46,353 nt of DNA from an uncultured Bacillota bacterium (GTDB taxonomy: Bacteria; Bacillota_I; Bacilli_A; RF39; UBA660), in assembly GCA_946630315.1 (NCBI GenBank), contig CAMOYT010000007.1:1-46353 (forward strand), read 5' to 3'. The notes under the pieces were generated by a model. It saw only the letters and a list, made by a program, of their open reading frames with translations, had not been told where the DNA came from and did no database searches. The translations under genes and the position numbers were made by a program. Position 1 is the first letter of the stretch, and each line of letters begins with the position of its first letter. Of this stretch, positions 42,327 through 46,353 are shown piece by piece.

Positions 42327-43309
42327 TAGATGTGTTCCTTAATAAATTCTTCTATTTTATCAAATGGAATAATATCTTTTTTATCATATAAATCTGTATG
42401 TACAGCATTTGGTATTATTAATAATTCTTTATTATCTGTATGTTTACTATTATTTATCATATCTTTATAAGCATCTTTACTTAGATAGCATGAATGAGCT
42501 TTTTCTCCATGAATTATTAATACTGCACTTCTTATTTCATTTGAATAATGAAGTAGTCTTGTATTCATTAGTGATGTTCCTGCTGTTACATTCCAACCAC
42601 CGTTTGAATTTAGACTTCTTTTATGATAACCACGTTTTGTTTTATAGTAATCATAATAATCTTTTACAAAGAATGGAGCGTCTTCTGGTAATGGGTCTAC
42701 TACTCCACCTGCTAAAGCATAACTATTATTTTTAAAATCTATTGTTCTTTGATTATTAATATTTACTCTTGCTTCATGTCTTGCTTCTTCACTATCTTGT
42801 TCATCAAAATAACCATTGCCTGCTACTCTTGACATATCATACATTGTTGATGAAACTGTTACTTTTATTCTAGTATCAAGGCAAGCAGTTTGAAGAGCCA
42901 TTCCACCCCAACCACATATTCCGATAATAGCAATTTTCTCTTTATCTACATTATCTAAGTTTGATAAATAATCTATGGCAGCTTGATAGTCTTCTACATT
43001 GATATCAGGTGAATTCATATATCTTGGTTCTCCTCCTGATTCTCCAGTAAATGATGGATCAAAAGCTATTGTTAGAAAACCTCTTTGAGCCATTTCTTCA
43101 GCATATAATCCACTTGATTGTTCTTTTACAGCTCCAAATGGACCACATACTGCAATAGCACTTAGTTTTCCTTCATATTCTTTTGGTTCATATTGGTCAG
43201 CTACTAATGTAATACCAAAATGATTTTTAAATGTTACTTTTTTATGGTTTACTTTATCACTTAATGGGAAGACTTTATCCCATTCATTTGTTATATTTAA
43301 TTCTTCCAT
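42326..43309 (-). CDS. Alpha/beta hydrolase with Cys nucleophile (DLH-like)
   Basis: A 327-residue soluble hydrolase. The nucleophile elbow is GICGWGG with Cys132, as in dienelactone hydrolase and YcjY-like proteins. The acid is likely in LIIHGEKAHS and the base is His in IPNAVHTDLYD. The oxyanion region is VCGPFGAVKEQ. It probably cleaves an ester or lactone. It directly follows the CMD-like gene (AGGAGG ribosome site), fitting a small oxidative or aromatic-type detoxification cluster. Confidence 0.85.
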   Translation of the reverse strand: MEELNITNEWDKVFPLSDKVNHKKVTFKNHFGITLVADQYEPKEYEGKLSAIAVCGPFGAVKEQSSGLYAEEMAQRGFLTIAFDPSFTGESGGEPRYMNSPDINVEDYQAAIDYLSNLDNVDKEKIAIIGICGWGGMALQTACLDTRIKVTVSSTMYDMSRVAGNGYFDEQDSEEARHEARVNINNQRTIDFKNNSYALAGGVVDPLPEDAPFFVKDYYDYYKTKRGYHKRSLNSNGGWNVTAGTSLMNTRLLHYSNEIRSAVLIIHGEKAHSCYLSKDAYKDMINNSKHTDNKELLIIPNAVHTDLYDKKDIIPFDKIEEFIKEHI

Positions 43310-43630
43310 TTAATCCTCCTTATATACTTCTTCTACTAGTGGAAAAACACTCCAAGCTTTTGGCCAACCACAATAGAAGGCAAGTTGTGTTACTAGTTCT
43401 ACCACTTCTTCTTTAGTTACTCCATGTTCTTTACCTAATACTAAGTGAGCTTTTACTTGTGGATATAGTCCTTGAGCCATTAGGGCTGATATTGTAATTA
43501 AACTTCTGTCTCTTAGTGATAGTTTATCCTCTCTACTCCATACTTCACCAAATAATACATCATCATTTAGTTCAGCAAATTTAGGAGCTAATTTTCCTAA
43601 ATTGTCTCTTCCTGCAGTTTGTTTTTTCAT
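43310..43630 (-). CDS. Carboxymuconolactone decarboxylase-family protein
   Basis: A 106-residue AhpD-like all-helical protein. The family signature is LRDRSLITISALMAQG, followed by AHLVLGKEHGVTKEEVVELVTQLAFYCGWPKA. The CxxC redox pair of AhpD is absent, so it is of the decarboxylase type rather than a peroxidase partner. It is in an operon with an alpha/beta hydrolase and a cupin. Confidence 0.9.
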   Translation of the reverse strand: MKKQTAGRDNLGKLAPKFAELNDDVLFGEVWSREDKLSLRDRSLITISALMAQGLYPQVKAHLVLGKEHGVTKEEVVELVTQLAFYCGWPKAWSVFPLVEEVYKED

Positions 43631-43655
43631 ATAATTCCTCCTTATAATTTATATA

Positions 43656-44564
43656 TTATCTTTTTATTACTCCTTTATCAAGTCTTGGTTTTATTGTATC
43701 ATCACTTTCTATTTTACCTATTAATAATGATGAATTAGGATCATGATTATTGAAATTAGTAGTTACTTTTTTCTCATCAAAGTTAGCATAGCAATACTTA
43801 CAAAAGTGTTTACAAGTATTATATTCACCGATATCTACCATTGATATACAATGACATAATTTCTCTTTTCTAGCTTTCCATTCTTCCTTATAAATATTTC
43901 CAGTTAATTTGAAAGCTAATTCCTTAGACATACAATCTGCTTTAATAAAACCATATTCAGTTAAATCTCTTTTTTCAAAACAAGTATGTACTTCAATATT
44001 ATGAGCTTTTGCAACCTTCGAGAAATATATTCCTATTTCTTTATAGTCTTCATCAGTTATTGGTAAATATTTTAATATATGTCTATTATTTAAAACGTTT
44101 TTATATTCATCTAAGAATGATATTAATACTCTACTTACATAACCATCTAATAGAGTACATAATTTATTAAAAGCTTTTTTATGATATTCTAAATTATATT
44201 TCTTACTTAAGAATATTGGATCATATCTTATTACTATATTTTCTTTACCTATTATTTTAGATAATTCTTTAATTGCTTTTATTACTTCTTTTTTATCTGG
44301 TACATTTGGTTCTATATCTTTATTATATGAAGTTAATGTTATGTGAAAATATACTTTTTTATTTATATCTTTTATTTTATCTATAATTGGTATTGGATTT
44401 TTTGTACAAAAGAATATTAAGTCTACATCATCCATATTTATTCTACTAATTAGTTTTTTGTTAAAAGGATTTCTCACATCTATATAGCCTTCTTTTAGTC
44501 TATTCATAAACCAATCTGAATAAAAAGCTACTATATCTGTTCTTCCACTTACATTTAATATCAT
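43656..44564 (-). CDS. DUF1848 family protein (Fe-S, radical-SAM-like)
   Basis: A 302-residue protein with the family start NVSGRTDIVAFYSDWFMNRL and end signature LCHCISMVDIGEYNTC plus CKYCYAN, a cysteine-rich motif probably holding an iron-sulfur cluster. A TIM-barrel-like core with FCTKNP and VIRYDPIF segments lies between. The family is considered radical-SAM/SPL-like, and its reaction is unknown. It is the first gene of the likely five-gene operon ending with the cupin. Confidence 0.88.
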   Translation of the reverse strand: MILNVSGRTDIVAFYSDWFMNRLKEGYIDVRNPFNKKLISRINMDDVDLIFFCTKNPIPIIDKIKDINKKVYFHITLTSYNKDIEPNVPDKKEVIKAIKELSKIIGKENIVIRYDPIFLSKKYNLEYHKKAFNKLCTLLDGYVSRVLISFLDEYKNVLNNRHILKYLPITDEDYKEIGIYFSKVAKAHNIEVHTCFEKRDLTEYGFIKADCMSKELAFKLTGNIYKEEWKARKEKLCHCISMVDIGEYNTCKHFCKYCYANFDEKKVTTNFNNHDPNSSLLIGKIESDDTIKPRLDKGVIKR

Positions 44565-44579
44565 ATAACCACCTCTTTT

Positions 44580-44588
44580 ATTATAGCA
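44580..44588 (-). promoter_or_regulatory. Extended -10 promoter of the DUF1848-cupin operon
   Basis: TGCTATAAT on the minus strand, 15 bases ahead of the ATG at 44564 and directly behind the ftsW terminator. Confidence 0.6.
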
Positions 44589-44594
44589 TTAAAA

Positions 44595-44618
44595 AAACTT
44601 TGAAATAAATCAAAGTTT
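44595..44618 (-). terminator. Terminator of ftsW
   Basis: An 8-9 bp stem AAACTTTG/CAAAGTTT with a 6-8 base loop and a U7 tail on the minus strand, beginning directly after the stop codon at 44619. Confidence 0.82.
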
Positions 44619-45737
44619 CTATTGGCCATTTTCTACACTTACTCTTTGAACTAGAGTTAAGGCTGCTATTAAACAGATTGTAAAACTACCTCCATAACTC
44701 ATAAATGGTAGTGGTACACCAGTCATTGGCATCATTCCCATTATACCTAATAGATTAATAGCAATATGTAAGAAAATATAGAAAGCTACTGCGTAACACA
44801 TTGTTGCTCCTCTATTAGTGGTTGCATTTTTACCTATTTTTAGGATTCTATAAAGTATATAAATATAAGCAAGTATTATTATAATTCCAGTTACTACTCC
44901 TAATTCTTCTACAATAATAGCAAAAATAAAGTCAGTATATGGTTCTGGTAAATATAAATATTTTTGCGTTGAATTACCTAGTCCTACTCCGAATAATCCT
45001 CCATTATTAATAGCAATATAACAATTACATACTTGATTACCATTAGTAATTAGAGAATCACAAGGACGTGAGAAATTAAATCTATCTTTTTGTCTATCAA
45101 GTAATAATCCTTTTCCAGTAGACATAAATATGAAACCTGCAAAGATTGCTAATCCTACTAAGGCTATAATTGTTTTATATTTTATTTCTTTTTCTATTGG
45201 TACTAGTAAAAATATTAATCCTACTATTAGAGTAAATATTATAGTTGTACCTAAGTCTGGTTGCATAAAGATTAATAGTGCAATGAATGCACAAACTACC
45301 ATTGGAAAGAGACTTTTTCCATAAGTTTTTAATTTAGTTTTATTTTGTTCATAATAACCTGCTACCCAGACGATAGCTATTATCTTTATGAACTCACTTG
45401 GTTGAAAACTAACTGGTCCTAAGTCGAACCAACTTATAGCTTGGTTTTTAGCTTGTCCCATTACTAGTAATATTACGAGGGAGGCTCCTACTCCTAAGAG
45501 TAATAGCCAAGATAAGGCATAATAACCTTTCGATGGTATTTTTATCATTACTAAAAATAAGATAAAACCAAATACTAGAAAGGCAACTTGTTTAATAAAA
45601 TAATTATATGGACTTACAGCATGAGTCATATAAGCAGTAACATTAGATGCTGAAAAAACCATAACGGAACCTAATAAGAATAAAACAACTGTTACTAATA
45701 ATAATGGCTTATCTAAGTTTTTCCATATCTTACCCAT
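44619..45737 (-). CDS. ftsW: FtsW/RodA-type SEDS glycosyltransferase
   Basis: This polytopic enzyme polymerises lipid II into glycan at the septum together with a class B PBP. It has 372 residues from the ATG at 45737, chosen because GGAG lies 8 bases before it; the TTG at 45743 is too close. About ten hydrophobic helices are visible, with SEDS signatures FQPSEFIKI near residue 110, QPDLGTTI near 160 and PFMSYGGSF near the end. FtsW is favoured over RodA by length and the large loop; RodA remains possible. It is transcribed alone, away from the dcw operon, and divergently from def. Confidence 0.93.
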   Translation of the reverse strand: MGKIWKNLDKPLLLVTVVLFLLGSVMVFSASNVTAYMTHAVSPYNYFIKQVAFLVFGFILFLVMIKIPSKGYYALSWLLLLGVGASLVILLVMGQAKNQAISWFDLGPVSFQPSEFIKIIAIVWVAGYYEQNKTKLKTYGKSLFPMVVCAFIALLIFMQPDLGTTIIFTLIVGLIFLLVPIEKEIKYKTIIALVGLAIFAGFIFMSTGKGLLLDRQKDRFNFSRPCDSLITNGNQVCNCYIAINNGGLFGVGLGNSTQKYLYLPEPYTDFIFAIIVEELGVVTGIIIILAYIYILYRILKIGKNATTNRGATMCYAVAFYIFLHIAINLLGIMGMMPMTGVPLPFMSYGGSFTICLIAALTLVQRVSVENGQ

Positions 45738-45815
45738 ACGCAAGTCTCCTTTCTACTATAAAATATATCATAATTTTAAGAAGTTTATAAAAAATAGAGT
45801 TTAAATTTTTAAATC

Positions 45816-45877
45816 TTGACAATTCTTTTTAAAATAATTGACATTTTCTTTTCAAATTACTAATTATTTGGTAAAAT
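45816..45877 (+). promoter_or_regulatory. Divergent ftsW/def intergenic region with def promoter
   Basis: Two TTGACA hexamers (45816-45821 and 45838-45843) stand 22 bases apart, followed by an extended -10 TGGTAAAAT (45869-45877) on the plus strand. The distance from the nearer TTGACA to that -10 is 28 bases, too far for an ordinary -35; 17 bases after it lies TAATTA. Which combination is used is unclear, and the repeats may bind a regulator. Confidence 0.5.
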
Positions 45878-45901
45878 ATATGCAGCTGGGAGGTATGTAT
45901 A

Positions 45902-46353
45902 ATGTTAAAAACTAAAGATATATTAGATGAGAAGAATAAAATATTACATACAGTTAGTAAAGAAGTAGAATTCCCACTTACTAAAAAGGATAAAGAAACA
46001 ATAGATACTATGATTGAGTATTTACATAATAGTCAAATTGAGGAATTAAGTGAGAAATATGATTTAAGACCTGGGATGGGGCTTAGTGCTATACAATTAG
46101 GTATTCCTAAAAGATACTTTGTTGTTGTTGATGAAGTCAGTGAGGGAGAATTTGAAACTTATGTATTAATTAATCCTAAAATGATTAGTAATTCAGTTGA
46201 ACAAATATATGTTGAGATGGGTGAAGGATGTCTATCTGTTAATAGACCTGTTGAAGGTATTGTTCCTAGATATGCTAGAGTTACTTTTGAAGCATATGAT
46301 ATGGAAGGTAGAAAAATACATGTTAGAGCTCGTGAGGAGTTAGCAATTTGTTT
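45902..46353 (+). CDS. def: Peptide deformylase, C-terminus off the right edge
   Basis: The 150 codons seen start at an ATG with GGGAGGT 7 bases ahead. Peptide deformylase removes the formyl group from new proteins using Fe or Zn. Motif 1 (GMGLSAIQLG) and motif 2 (EGCLSV, with the metal-binding Cys) are present; motif 3 (HExDH) should lie just beyond the window. An insert near residues 45-60 (HNSQIEELSEKYDLRPG) matches the longer Gram-positive type 2 enzymes. Confidence 0.95.
   Translation, partial: MLKTKDILDEKNKILHTVSKEVEFPLTKKDKETIDTMIEYLHNSQIEELSEKYDLRPGMGLSAIQLGIPKRYFVVVDEVSEGEFETYVLINPKMISNSVEQIYVEMGEGCLSVNRPVEGIVPRYARVTFEAYDMEGRKIHVRAREELAIC

Overview
The window comes from an AT-rich (very low GC) Gram-positive-type bacterium. 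It has Bacillus-like cell-division genes (mraZ-rsmH-ftsL-pbpB, ftsW), the Firmicutes helicase loader DnaI, ComEA/ComEC, a T-box leader, strong AGGAGG-type ribosome binding sites and U-tailed hairpin terminators. UGA is a normal stop codon (several ATGA stop/start overlaps), so this is not a mycoplasma code. The compact style fits an uncultured gut Bacilli/Mollicutes-neighbour lineage; that placement is inference. Almost everything is on the minus strand. Only peptide deformylase at the right edge, plus one degraded fragment, read rightward. No tRNA, rRNA, CRISPR array, insertion sequence or prophage was seen.

Layout, left to right (transcription mostly right to left). 1-4246: an operon running off the left edge, with two membrane-anchored proteins, a DUF1292 protein and a large acidic repeat protein of which 704 residues are visible. 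4332-10680: a short dcw operon read as mraZ, rsmH, ftsL, pbpB, then three membrane-anchored or secreted proteins; it starts at a clear promoter followed by three 10-bp-spaced MraZ-type boxes. 10730-12975: a threonine T-box leader, a 72-residue coiled-coil protein and a ThrRS lacking its TGS domain. 12990-14215: a small membrane protein and an M23 peptidase. 14220-18790: a three-gene module with a MoxR-like AAA+ ATPase, a possible VWA-like partner and an unknown protein. 18843-21741: dnaI and an atypical RNase II/R-family protein, with a dyad flanking the dnaI -10. 21799-25627: comEA (which appears to start at ATA), comEC and a soluble DHH phosphodiesterase. 25659-28413: MscS channel, a 31-residue ORF, a zinc phospholipase-like protein and an Fe-S aldo-keto reductase.

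28512-39767 is the most interesting part. It is a tightly overlapping nine-gene operon: an Ntn hydrolase, a CarS-like CTP transferase, a dikinase-like protein, PssA, Psd, a UbiA prenyltransferase, a second dikinase-like protein, a GNAT-like protein and an acyl-CoA-ligase-like enzyme. CarS, PssA, Psd and UbiA parallel the archaeal route to archaetidylethanolamine. The two ATP-grasp/phosphohistidine proteins could supply a phosphorylated alcohol. I infer an undescribed pathway for an unusual, possibly isoprenoid, amino-phospholipid.

39824-44588 holds an HD phosphohydrolase, a small unknown protein, and a likely operon of DUF1848, a carboxymuconolactone-decarboxylase-like protein, an alpha/beta hydrolase, a cyclophilin-like lipoprotein and a cupin. 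Next to the cupin is a gene graveyard with a TetR-like tail. 44595-46353: ftsW and divergent def, the latter cut by the right edge. Many terminators begin inside or directly after the stop codon, and many promoters carry an extended -10 TGnTATAAT, both in keeping with compact intergenic regions.
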